Below, piece after piece: positions 44,765-53,165 of a stretch of 64,000 bases of DNA (the first letter of the stretch is position 1; every line of letters begins with the position of its first letter). The notes beneath the pieces are model-generated. The model searched no databases, was not told the origin of the DNA, and worked only from the letters and a program-made list of their open reading frames with translations. The stretch covers positions 1,922,001 through 1,986,000 of the forward strand of contig OZ244571.1 in assembly GCA_965217825.1 (NCBI GenBank), given 5' to 3'. Origin of the DNA: VXNE01 sp965217825 (lineage in GTDB: Bacteria > Pseudomonadota > Gammaproteobacteria > Pseudomonadales > Azotimanducaceae). Both the position numbers and the translations under genes were made by a program.

Positions 44765-46513
44765 ATGAAGGATCAGAGTTGGTTCGAGATGAGGGACATT
44801 CGTCGGCGTCGGCTCGAAGGAAGTGTGTGGATACCCGTTCGCAAAATGGCGACCGACCGAGTAGGCGACTACGGGCACGAGGGATACCGCGAGGACTTCG
44901 TTTCGATCGCCGCCCTAGCGGCTGCGGAACAAGACCGGAGCACGGTCGAAGACCTTTCGGTGCCGAACTTGGGAAGGAACGGATGGGGGCACCACGGTGT
45001 CGTCGAGAACTCCTCGTACGTGCCGGCCGACGTCTATGACCACTACGGCAAGTTCGCGGGAATCCACCTGGTCCTCGAACAGAACTTCAATGGGCTTGAG
45101 GACCCAGTGGAGTGGCATCTCCATCAGGATCTGGCACTCACTCTCGACCTGAAGCGGGAAGAGGGCGTCTGGGTCAGGCCTGCGGAGGGGTATACGGTCG
45201 TCGCGCGGGAACACCGGGTGGACGGACGCCAGGAACTTATCGAGGTTCGTTCAGGGCATTTGAAGGACTACCTTTGCGCTAGGGGACTGGGCCTGGTCGT
45301 CGTCACCTACCGAAGCAGAACGGAGATCCGGGGTGGGCGCGAGGGCATCGGTTGGCCTGAAGGCGGCGCTAAGGAGTCGGAAGGCGGCGACAGATGGGAG
45401 GGACGGGTCGCCGAGATACACGAGGGAGGGGGGCCATACGGGGTTGAGACGGCAATGTTCCATGTTGCTCGAACGGACGTGGATGGCGGCGAAGACGTTC
45501 CGGTGATGGGCCGGCCGAACGACGACAACGTGTCGTCGCGCTCCTGGCGGACAAAGGACAGTGGACGCAAGCTGTACCGCATCTGTGGCGAGCTATGGCG
45601 CACGGAGTGGATACCGCCGGGCTCGGCGAGCCCCATCGTGCGGAATGACGGGCCGCCACCTGCCGAGTCGTTCATAGTGGACGCGGACGGCAACGAAGAA
45701 CGCGGACCGCAGCTCGGCGCGGAGGGGCGGTGGCTCTGGTTCAAGCCGGAACTCGCGACGGCGATCGCGCATCGCAGGGGAGGTCGCCTTAAATGGTACA
45801 CACGGGAGACGGGCGTTCTCGGGTGTTCGGGCCACGACGTTCACTTCGGAGTGAACTCGAGCGGGCTTCTCAATGCGTACGCAAAGGACGTAGTCCAGTT
45901 GCCAGGGTGGCTGCATCGGACGTGGGCCGGCTACAACGTCGCGCCTGAAGGCGGCGTGTGCGAGGAGTTGCTGGCATCGCAGGTTCGGGCGGACCCGGCA
46001 GACACGCTCGCTCCGGAGGCCTTTCTGGAACGCGTATTGCTGCGATTCGATGAAGTGACGCGGGAAAAACTGGCACCGGGGGTTTTAAGGGCGCACGACA
46101 AGGTGGGCGACCTATTGAGGGCAACGCACCGGTTTCGAGCCGTTAGCGAGGAAGGTCTCCTGGCAATGGCGAAGGATCTTTGCCGCCTGACCGCCGATCG
46201 AATCGACGCGGGTGTATTGCAGACGATCGTCGGTCCGTCGAACCGCGAGAAGTGGGGGTCGCTCAAGTCGCTGGAAAAGGTCCTGGCTTCAAGGGTGCAA
46301 CCAGAACGTGCGCGAGCGATGCTGACGCCGCTGGTCGGTATGTATGAACTCCGACTGGCCGATGCCCATCTGCCAGACGACGAGTACGCGGTGGCGTTCG
46401 AGATGGCCGGAGTCGACCGGGATCAGCCTTTGGTAATGCAAGGGCGGGATCTGCTTGTGGCCTGCCTGGACGCCCTCTACCGAATCTCGGCGGTGATCGA
46501 CGACAACTGGTGA
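44765..46513 (+). CDS. Unknown 582-residue defence-island protein with a C-terminal RX4H motif
   Basis: A soluble protein with no family I can name. The N-terminal half is rich in Trp, Gly and charged residues (WFEMRDIRRRRLEGSVWIPV, VEWHLHQDLALTLDLKREEG). A middle part contains GLLNAYAKDVVQLPGWLHRTWAGYNVAPEGGVCEELLASQ. The C-terminal third is helical and ends with YELRLADAHLPDDEYAVAFE; RLADAH (Arg530 to His535) fits the RX4-6H motif of HEPN RNases. That suggests an RNase effector but is not proof. The ATG at 44765 is chosen over one 90 bases earlier because the conserved-looking part begins there. It faces the Ssp operon with a nuclease gene between them. Confidence 0.6.
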   Translation: MKDQSWFEMRDIRRRRLEGSVWIPVRKMATDRVGDYGHEGYREDFVSIAALAAAEQDRSTVEDLSVPNLGRNGWGHHGVVENSSYVPADVYDHYGKFAGIHLVLEQNFNGLEDPVEWHLHQDLALTLDLKREEGVWVRPAEGYTVVAREHRVDGRQELIEVRSGHLKDYLCARGLGLVVVTYRSRTEIRGGREGIGWPEGGAKESEGGDRWEGRVAEIHEGGGPYGVETAMFHVARTDVDGGEDVPVMGRPNDDNVSSRSWRTKDSGRKLYRICGELWRTEWIPPGSASPIVRNDGPPPAESFIVDADGNEERGPQLGAEGRWLWFKPELATAIAHRRGGRLKWYTRETGVLGCSGHDVHFGVNSSGLLNAYAKDVVQLPGWLHRTWAGYNVAPEGGVCEELLASQVRADPADTLAPEAFLERVLLRFDEVTREKLAPGVLRAHDKVGDLLRATHRFRAVSEEGLLAMAKDLCRLTADRIDAGVLQTIVGPSNREKWGSLKSLEKVLASRVQPERARAMLTPLVGMYELRLADAHLPDDEYAVAFEMAGVDRDQPLVMQGRDLLVACLDALYRISAVIDDNW

Positions 46514-46766
46514 GCAACACGCTGCCGTTGTGAGGGGCGGCGGCGGTCACTGTTATGCCAGCTTGTACGGAGCGCAGTCAGGGAGTATACGGACATGTGG
46601 GCTGTCGGGAATGGTTGAGCCGTGGAGCGGTCGGAATTGCGACCCGGGTAGTGAAACGAGAGTTGGGTTGGATCGGGTGAGGGGTATGGTTGGGCATTGG
46701 ATGCTTAGTCAGATTTTGGGGCAGAGGAAGGGGATCGGGGCGAGAGGACGGGTCTGGAGGAAGAGA

Positions 46767-47643
46767 ATGAGAATTCGAAGCGCATTGGTGGCTGTGGTTG
46801 CGTGCTCGCTGAGCATGCACGCGTTGGCTGACTGGATTCGCATAGGCAGTTGGAACATAGAAAAGCTCGGGCAGTCTGGTGAAGAGACGCAGGCGAAGGC
46901 GCTCGCGGACTACATCCATTTGGCAGGGATCGACATCCTCGCGTTGCAGGAGATCTACGATAATGACGGGGAGGATGCGACGAAAACGAACCGCCAGCTG
47001 ACCGCGGTGATGGCGCTCATGAATGAGGCGACGGGCGAGCAGTGGGCGTACGAGATGTTCGCCAAGATGTATGAGAATCAGAAAGATCGACTGACGGCGA
47101 TCGCTTGGAACATGGGGCGCGTGGAAAAGGTCGGTCGGAGGCTGCGGATAGACATTGATCGGAAGGACACGGACTGGTATAGGCATCCTCATGCGGTGAA
47201 GTTCTCCGCGGGGAGCGGCAGGACGGATATCGTCGTCATTCCGGTCCACATGAAGTCCGATTTTTCGGGGGGACGAATCGGCGCAACGCCTGCGTGAAGC
47301 GCGGCAGCTAGTGGCGCGCATTGAGGAAGTGCAGCGGCACTTCGGAGACCAGGACATCGTCATCCTTGGGGACTTCAACTGCAAGTCGGCGGACGAATGG
47401 GCGATCGGAGTGTTTGCGGGGGCAGGATTTGAGGACTTAAATGCGGGAGACGCCGACACGCACGTGGAGCACGGGCCGCTAGACCGAATCCTGGTTCCAG
47501 CGGGGAATGGCGGGGAGCAAAAAGAGTTCGAGTTTAGCCGGCAGTATGTGATGGCTCCTGCGGATGTTGATGAGTTTGACGACTCCCTCTCGGACCACTT
47601 TCTCATTCTCGCGTCGTACAGGGTGATGGCGGACGACGATTAG
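46767..47643 (+). pseudogene. Exported endonuclease/exonuclease/phosphatase-family nuclease, broken by a frameshift
   Basis: The first frame (to 47297) opens with GGAGG and ATG and a signal peptide (RSALVAVVACSLSMHALA), then SWNIEKLGQSGE and DILALQEIYDND. The second frame (from about 47272) supplies DESAQRLREARQLVARIEEV, VILGDFNCKSADEW, then LDRILVPAGN and SLSDHFLILASY. All EEP-superfamily motifs (N, E, GDFN, SDH) are present across the two. The break is at the G6 run 47267-47272; removing one G restores a single 292-residue protein. It is a real pseudogene, a phase-variable gene, or a sequencing error. Expected activity is extracytoplasmic DNA or phosphodiester cleavage. Confidence 0.8.
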
Positions 47644-47754
47644 GGCGGAAAGCGGTGCGGCATTGGGCAGGAGTGTCAAGGGGGCGACGGCAGCCCTGCG
47701 GTTTTGAGCGGCATGTAGGCCGGAGGACGCGAGCAGGTCTACAAGGCGAATTAA

Positions 47755-47767
47755 GTCTAGGCTAGAC
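47755..47767 (+). repeat. Perfect GTCTAG-G-CTAGAC palindrome
   Basis: A 6-1-6 palindrome lies in the short gap between the convergent EEP nuclease gene and the receiver-like gene. It could be a protein-binding site or part of a bidirectional terminator. No T-run is present. Confidence 0.4.
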
Positions 47768-47807
47768 GACGAGCCCCGGGGCAGGAGGTCGTACGGTGGG
47801 GTTCGGG

Positions 47808-49793
47808 TCAGTCGCGGAATGTGACGATCAATATGGGGGCCTGGGATGTGGTATCAGCTTTGAAACGAGGGACGGGCTTCTTGATTTCGACGGAGTCGGA
47901 GGTGCCCCGACGACCGTGACGGAACGGTCGCACGAGTGCCATGAAGGTCCGGAGATCGTCTAATCGGTCAGAGGCGTCTTGGATGTCCTGGGCGAGCAGC
48001 GGATCGTGGTTTTGACGCTCGAGGAGGGCCGTGCTGAGCTGTTTGAGGAAGTGTCGGGAGACTTGGTAGAAATAGGATGGGCCCTTTCCGGCTAGATTGA
48101 CAGGACCAATTTCCCATACGTAACCGTCCGTGTGCGAGAACGACATGATTTGTTCTTGACGTCTCTTGCCGCTGGCCTGTACGCGTATATGCACTTCGCC
48201 CGGAAGTGGGTGTGGGAGCACGGGTGGAACCTCTGTGCCGATACGGGCTAAGTTGCTGAGGAAGGCGTCTCTGATTTTGTGGAAATAGAGGTCTCGGATG
48301 CGGCCGAGGCGTTTGAAACTCCGGCCAAGGCCAGTGGTCGCGAATTCCTTCCAATCCATGGAGGAGGCGCGATGGTAATCCCAATCTACGCGCAACAAGC
48401 GCGAAGTTCCCTTTTCGTGAACGCGAACGAAGCAGCCATCGGCGAAGTTCCGGTCCTTTTCCTCGCTTAGCATTGGCCTAAGGATTCCGGGTAGGAGAGT
48501 GATGGCGTCGGCGGAAGGTGCTTGCTGGCCGCCCCGGACGCGGAGGTCGCAGCCGGGCGTGAGGACCAGGAGAACACGGGCTTGGTCGAGCGTGTCCCGA
48601 CGTCTGCCCCTGGGCCGAACGAAAAGGTCGCCTTCCATGAGGTCTCGGGACCATTCGGACTTTGGAGTGGCGTGGTTGGTCGCGTCTCGGTTGCTGTCGA
48701 AGATGATATCGCCATATGCGTGGGCAATCACGTCGCTCGGACCATCGAAGGTGGCCATCAACGATTGAGGGTCCAGGTTGCCGTCTGCGTCGAAGACGTC
48801 AGCGAAACGCATCCGTTGTGCACGAGTCCATGTTTGGGGCGTCAGCCGTGAGGGAACGGTAGCGCTCAAGAGCGAGGTGAGGAACCATTTGAGGTAGTTC
48901 GGAACGGTGGTACCTTCGTGGGAGAGGCGAAAACAGTCCAAGTAGGTGAGGTCGGATACGTCCAATGACAGGACCGTATCACGAACGTGTTGAACGGCAC
49001 TCGCGGCTCCCCGGCACCAATCATCGAGTAGCGATTCGACCGTGCTGGTTCGGTCGGAAGCGGCGATTAAATCATAGAGGTTGGCCATGTTCTCGGTGGA
49101 AGTGGTACTCAATGACTCCTTGGAAAAGAACCGGAATCGACTTCTCATGAGTTGGGTGGAGGCTCTGAACTCGTTGATGTCTATGTCGGCGGGTCGGCTG
49201 GAGACGAGAAGGAAGGATGGTGCGGCACGGGACCGGACATTGGCGACGTCGATGGTGCGCTGGACGACCTCGGAAGCAGTGTCAAAGGCGTCTTGAGTGG
49301 TGAGGTTTTGTCCAAGGAAGAAGTCGAGGACGATGATCTCGGCCTTCGCGAGTTCCTCCGAGTCGAAATCCGTCCCGTGGACGGAAACCGACCGAGCGAG
49401 TGAGTGGCGAAAGAGAGAGAAAAGCGCGACGACCTCGTCCAGCATGGCGAGGAGGTTGTGGGTGTGTTCGCGGAACAGGTTGTGGAGTTCCGTTCGGTAG
49501 GTCTGCTTGATTCTCCTGCCGCCTACGCGCGGCCGCCAGGTGGATCGCCAGAGCGCATCGATCTCGTCTTCTTCTAGATCGTCAGCTTGGGCGGGCAACG
49601 AGTCGAGTGCGCGTCCGGAGACCCAAGTGACGGCCCTTCTTAAGCCATCGTCTTTGGAGAAGCGGTCTTGGAATAAGCGGTACCGATCCACGCTGAGGCC
49701 CTGTGGCGATGGGGCGTCGAAGATATCGTCGACCAAGGCGATTCGTTTGATGTTGCGGGCCTCGCAAATTTCCTTGAGGTGGGAAACGGCCAT
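47808..49793 (-). CDS. Receiver-like domain protein, last gene of the Ssp-linked operon
   Basis: A 661-residue protein. Its first 200 residues have the order of a response-regulator receiver: an acidic pair in IALVDDIFDAP (Asp22, Asp23), a phospho-acceptor-like Asp157 in EIIVLDFFLGQ, and Ser198/199 in FLLVSSRP. It carries long insertions compared with a usual receiver of about 120 residues. The remaining part has no known domain; GDLFVRPRGRRRDTLDQARV, then VLTPGCDLRVRGG, and FADGCFVRVHEK suggest a beta-rich region. The ATG is only three bases after the stop of the histidine-kinase-like gene, so the pair is co-translated. I infer it receives a phosphoryl group, or is held by protein contact, from that kinase. 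Confidence 0.7.
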   Translation of the reverse strand: MAVSHLKEICEARNIKRIALVDDIFDAPSPQGLSVDRYRLFQDRFSKDDGLRRAVTWVSGRALDSLPAQADDLEEDEIDALWRSTWRPRVGGRRIKQTYRTELHNLFREHTHNLLAMLDEVVALFSLFRHSLARSVSVHGTDFDSEELAKAEIIVLDFFLGQNLTTQDAFDTASEVVQRTIDVANVRSRAAPSFLLVSSRPADIDINEFRASTQLMRSRFRFFSKESLSTTSTENMANLYDLIAASDRTSTVESLLDDWCRGAASAVQHVRDTVLSLDVSDLTYLDCFRLSHEGTTVPNYLKWFLTSLLSATVPSRLTPQTWTRAQRMRFADVFDADGNLDPQSLMATFDGPSDVIAHAYGDIIFDSNRDATNHATPKSEWSRDLMEGDLFVRPRGRRRDTLDQARVLLVLTPGCDLRVRGGQQAPSADAITLLPGILRPMLSEEKDRNFADGCFVRVHEKGTSRLLRVDWDYHRASSMDWKEFATTGLGRSFKRLGRIRDLYFHKIRDAFLSNLARIGTEVPPVLPHPLPGEVHIRVQASGKRRQEQIMSFSHTDGYVWEIGPVNLAGKGPSYFYQVSRHFLKQLSTALLERQNHDPLLAQDIQDASDRLDDLRTFMALVRPFRHGRRGTSDSVEIKKPVPRFKADTTSQAPILIVTFRD

Positions 49794-49796
49794 GGA

Positions 49797-52349
49797 CTAC
49801 ATGTCCAGTACGAACGAAGAGGATCGTCCGCTCTCGTCGACATTGTCGATGGAGAGATAGAGATGCCAATCATGGTAGTTGGCGAGCTCGCGGGATATGT
49901 GCAGGCCGAGTCCACGACCCTGGCCGGGGGGTTTGGCGGTGACAAACGGCTCGAAGATCTCCTCGGAACGCGACGCCGCGACGCCCGGGCCGTTGTCCCG
50001 GAAGACGAGTTGCCGTGAGCGGCGGTTTAGACTGACGTCGATTTGCGGCATGAATGAACGTTCGCGTCGGGCTTGGACCTTAAGCCAGTAAAGGGAGTTA
50101 TCCAGGAGGTTCTCGAGGATCTGAATCAACATGCCCTTGACGGCCCGGATCTTGTACTGGCCGTTCGGAAGATCGCGGCGTACGTCGACGCCGTGGCGGA
50201 CGAGTTGTTGGTGGCGACCGTCGATTACCTGGTCGACTACCTCCCGTACATCGAAGGTGGACTTCGTCTGGCGGCGCGAAGTGCTGACCGGATCAAGGGT
50301 CTGAACGCGCTTCTGTAGCGTAATCAACTGGTCGCTCAAGGTGGCCAGGGCCGCAGTATCGGAGGACGTGAGGTCGGTCGTGTCGATTTCGCCGAGCGCG
50401 CTGAGGGCCCGGGTGGCGGTTCGGCCGATTTCGTGCAATATGAACTCGATCATCAGGCCGATGCCGGCCAAGTGGACGAACTTGGAGCGGTCGTCTTCGT
50501 ATTCCTTGGCCATGGCCTTGGCCTCGTCGATGAAACGACCGAGTTCCATGGTGAGACGGAGAAGTTGCTGGAAGTCGGGCTCATGGTCGGGGGCGGCGTG
50601 TCGGAGCTTATGGATCGTCGACTCGATCTTGTATGTGGTTTCGTCGATGCGCTGCTCGAGGTCGTCGGTGGTGGTGTCGTCGATGATCTTGCGTTCCTTG
50701 TCGACGTTGGTGATGAACGTCCGGAATTCGGATATGAGGATGTGGCGCAAGAGTCCGACGAGTACCTGCTTGTACTGGTTGTCGACCAGGCCTTCCCGGT
50801 TGGTCTGTTCGATAAGGTGGAAGTTCGCGGAAGTTAGGCGGACGTAGCCGATGATCTGGGAGCGGTTGACCTTGTAGGAACGGGCTGCAAGGGCTTTTTT
50901 GTCGAGCTCGAGCCAGTCGTCGTCTTGGCCGCCGTAGGGATTGATGCGGAACCCGTCGCGGAAGACCATGAGACCGCCAGCCCACGAGTTGACGGCGGCG
51001 ATGATGTCCGCCCGTTTTCCGATGCCGGGGATCTCCCTGAGGATAAGTCGGTTGAACCAGTAGAAGGTTGCCGTGAACGAGCCCAGGTTGCGCAGCGTCC
51101 TTGGGCCTGCGCGGATGGTGCGGTCCGCGATGGGATCGACGATGCTCATGAGTTCGGTCTCGCCCTGTTCGAACTGCTTCTCTCTCGCGCGCAGACGGTA
51201 GTTGATCTCACCGAGAAGGCGCGGTTGGGCGTCGTGTGGCGCCTCAAAGCTAGCGGAGACGACAGCGTGGGCCTCTTCTAGGAGCCAAGATGGAATCTGA
51301 GGCACGTAATGCCGCTTGCCGTTGTAGCGGAGGCGGAACAGGTCGTTGGGATCCTGCGGTGGGATATTGGGGGAGGCCGGGAAGGGATCGATGATCCGTT
51401 TGAACTGCCGCTCGACCATCCGTTCGAATAGGTCACGATCCCAGTCGGCGCGAAGGTCGCGGATCAGTATGGAGGTGCCATGGTCGGAAGGGCGTTCTTT
51501 AGGGGCGCCCCGTTTGGGGCTGATGTCCACCTCCTCTATCAGTTGTGCGGACTCGTGCGAAAAGGCACGCCAGTCGACGTCGAGAATGCTCTCGCGGCGA
51601 TTCCCGGCTCGCGACGTGGTGACGACCATGTGCTCTCCCAGGCGCATGGCGGATAGACGCCCGACGCCCTTGTCGCCCAAGAGCGTACGGCCGGGGTCCG
51701 CGAATTGACCGTCGTCGGCGACCTTCTCGCCGCGGCGGGAGCGTGTGCCGATCGTGAGGAACACGTCGTCGAGTTCCTCGCGGTCCATGCCGTGTCCTCG
51801 GTCTTTGACTTCTATCCAATTGTGGTCGTGGTAGGCCTGCTGGAGGGAATCTCTGAACTCTTGCGGGGTGTCGTCGCGCGAGAGCATTCGGGAGAATGAA
51901 TGTCGGGCGCGAGGCGGCGCGTCATCCTCCAAGGATCGGAGGACCTGAGCGCGGACGATAGAAGGGTCTAGATCGTCGTCGAGGGCCTCTAGTGCTTCTA
52001 GGTAATGGGAGTGGCCGAGTACGATCTGGACGCGAATGGAGATCCAGCTGGATCCCGCGTCCACCGAATTCTTGATGAGTTCATACAGTGCTATGGCATC
52101 GGAACTGATGAGCTCCGAACCTAGCTCCAGGATCGTCCTTGCTGCGACCCTAAAGGGCACTGGTTGCCTCGATAGACGGTGGTTGAGGCGGAAGTCGAGA
52201 GCCCGGGGACCTGTTGAGATGACGCGGCCTGCGGAGGATTGGTCGGTGATGCACTGCTGGTCGAAGTGGGTTCCGTGTGTGGGGCATGGAACGGCCAGTG
52301 AGCGAGTGGCGGTGACGCTGGAAGATGGACACGGGGAATGAGAAGTCAA
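49797..52349 (-). CDS. Double-GHKL ATPase: paraMORC/Hsp90-like domain fused to a histidine-kinase core
   Basis: An 850-residue protein. The first GHKL ATPase (about 65-300) has LYELIKNSVDAGS (N-box, Glu90/Asn94), EVKDRGHGM (183-188) and LLGDKGVGRLSA (225-231). It resembles Hsp90/MutL/MORC-type ATPases, not kinases. After a middle region (about 300-600) comes a dimerisation-type helix with FILHEIGRTATRA, where His639 is in H-box position. The second GHKL has ILENLLDNSLYW, FRDNGPGV (783-790) and GQGRGLGLHIS (809-819). There is no transmembrane segment. It starts 15 bases after sspD, so it belongs to that operon. The first 60 residues may be a false extension. Probable role: sensing DNA damage, modification or phage and signalling to the receiver-like protein. 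Confidence 0.75.
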   Translation of the reverse strand: MTSHSPCPSSSVTATRSLAVPCPTHGTHFDQQCITDQSSAGRVISTGPRALDFRLNHRLSRQPVPFRVAARTILELGSELISSDAIALYELIKNSVDAGSSWISIRVQIVLGHSHYLEALEALDDDLDPSIVRAQVLRSLEDDAPPRARHSFSRMLSRDDTPQEFRDSLQQAYHDHNWIEVKDRGHGMDREELDDVFLTIGTRSRRGEKVADDGQFADPGRTLLGDKGVGRLSAMRLGEHMVVTTSRAGNRRESILDVDWRAFSHESAQLIEEVDISPKRGAPKERPSDHGTSILIRDLRADWDRDLFERMVERQFKRIIDPFPASPNIPPQDPNDLFRLRYNGKRHYVPQIPSWLLEEAHAVVSASFEAPHDAQPRLLGEINYRLRAREKQFEQGETELMSIVDPIADRTIRAGPRTLRNLGSFTATFYWFNRLILREIPGIGKRADIIAAVNSWAGGLMVFRDGFRINPYGGQDDDWLELDKKALAARSYKVNRSQIIGYVRLTSANFHLIEQTNREGLVDNQYKQVLVGLLRHILISEFRTFITNVDKERKIIDDTTTDDLEQRIDETTYKIESTIHKLRHAAPDHEPDFQQLLRLTMELGRFIDEAKAMAKEYEDDRSKFVHLAGIGLMIEFILHEIGRTATRALSALGEIDTTDLTSSDTAALATLSDQLITLQKRVQTLDPVSTSRRQTKSTFDVREVVDQVIDGRHQQLVRHGVDVRRDLPNGQYKIRAVKGMLIQILENLLDNSLYWLKVQARRERSFMPQIDVSLNRRSRQLVFRDNGPGVAASRSEEIFEPFVTAKPPGQGRGLGLHISRELANYHDWHLYLSIDNVDESGRSSSFVLDM

Positions 52350-52364
52350 GTCTTCGTAGGGTGG

Positions 52365-53165
52365 TTACAGGTGGCAGATGAGGCAGCCGTCGGCGTCTTG
52401 TTCGCCGTCGGATTCTCGGCGTCGGTAGACCTCGGCAAGCGTGAGCCCCGAAGGATTGGCGCTGGCGGCGGCGATGCGGCTGGCGTGTTCCCGCTTGATT
52501 GCGCGGACGCGTTCTGGCCGTTCGAGTTCGGCCAGGGATTCCCGCCCCGACCAGGTGAATGTGTTGCCGCTCCCTTCGTAGGGGCGCTCGTACGCCTTGG
52601 CGGCCTCGAAGAGGTCGGGATGACGTTCCTTGAGGCGGACCCATTCGATGCGCTGCTGGTAGAAGCAGAAGTAGCAGCCCGACCGTGAACGGCCCCACTC
52701 GGAGTAGGGTGGCATGCCGACGCCGGAGGCGTGCAGGATTTCCTTGACGTCGTCTAGCTTAATACCGTCTTTCTGGAAGGGGTAGACGGGGAAAATGTTG
52801 GGCTTGTGGCTGATGTAGCCTTGGCGCTCCTCGTCTGCGCGTAGTCCGACATAGTTGGTGACCTGATCCTCTCCGCAATACGCCTCGAAAGGCTTGAGTT
52901 TGAGCATTTTGGTGCACCAGCGCCTATGGTTGGAAGGGATCATGCCGCCATACACGTCGTACCAGTGGTCGAATCCAAGGTGTGCGTTGAGGCGGTTGAC
53001 GCGCGTTCCGAGGTAGTCTTCGATCCGCTCTAAGTACTCGTATGTTTCCGGTAGTTCCTTGCGGGTGTCCGAGAAGATGTACTCCATTTCAGGAACCTTT
53101 CCCTTCATGTATATGGCAAGGGCGGCGGAATCTTTGCCGCCGGAAAGGCTCAGGACGTGTCTCAT
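52365..53165 (-). CDS. sspD: DndC/SspD-type PAPS-reductase family sulfurtransferase
   Basis: A 266-residue PP-loop protein. SGGKDSAALAIY at the start is the ATP pyrophosphatase loop. Cysteine motifs RRWCTKMLK, GCYFCFYQQ and DGCLICHL suit a [4Fe-4S] cluster as in DndC. In phosphorothioation systems this subunit activates the DNA phosphate and inserts sulfur delivered by the cysteine desulfurase. The start overlaps the sspC stop as ATGA. PAPS reductase proper is excluded by context: no sulfate-assimilation genes adjoin, while sspA, sspB and sspC do. Confidence 0.83.
   Translation of the reverse strand: MRHVLSLSGGKDSAALAIYMKGKVPEMEYIFSDTRKELPETYEYLERIEDYLGTRVNRLNAHLGFDHWYDVYGGMIPSNHRRWCTKMLKLKPFEAYCGEDQVTNYVGLRADEERQGYISHKPNIFPVYPFQKDGIKLDDVKEILHASGVGMPPYSEWGRSRSGCYFCFYQQRIEWVRLKERHPDLFEAAKAYERPYEGSGNTFTWSGRESLAELERPERVRAIKREHASRIAAASANPSGLTLAEVYRRRESDGEQDADGCLICHL

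Noticed and set aside
52365..53165. Assimilatory PAPS reductase (cysH)
   Set aside because: The Cys motifs and the company of sspA, sspB and sspC match DndC/SspD; no sulfate-assimilation genes are adjacent.
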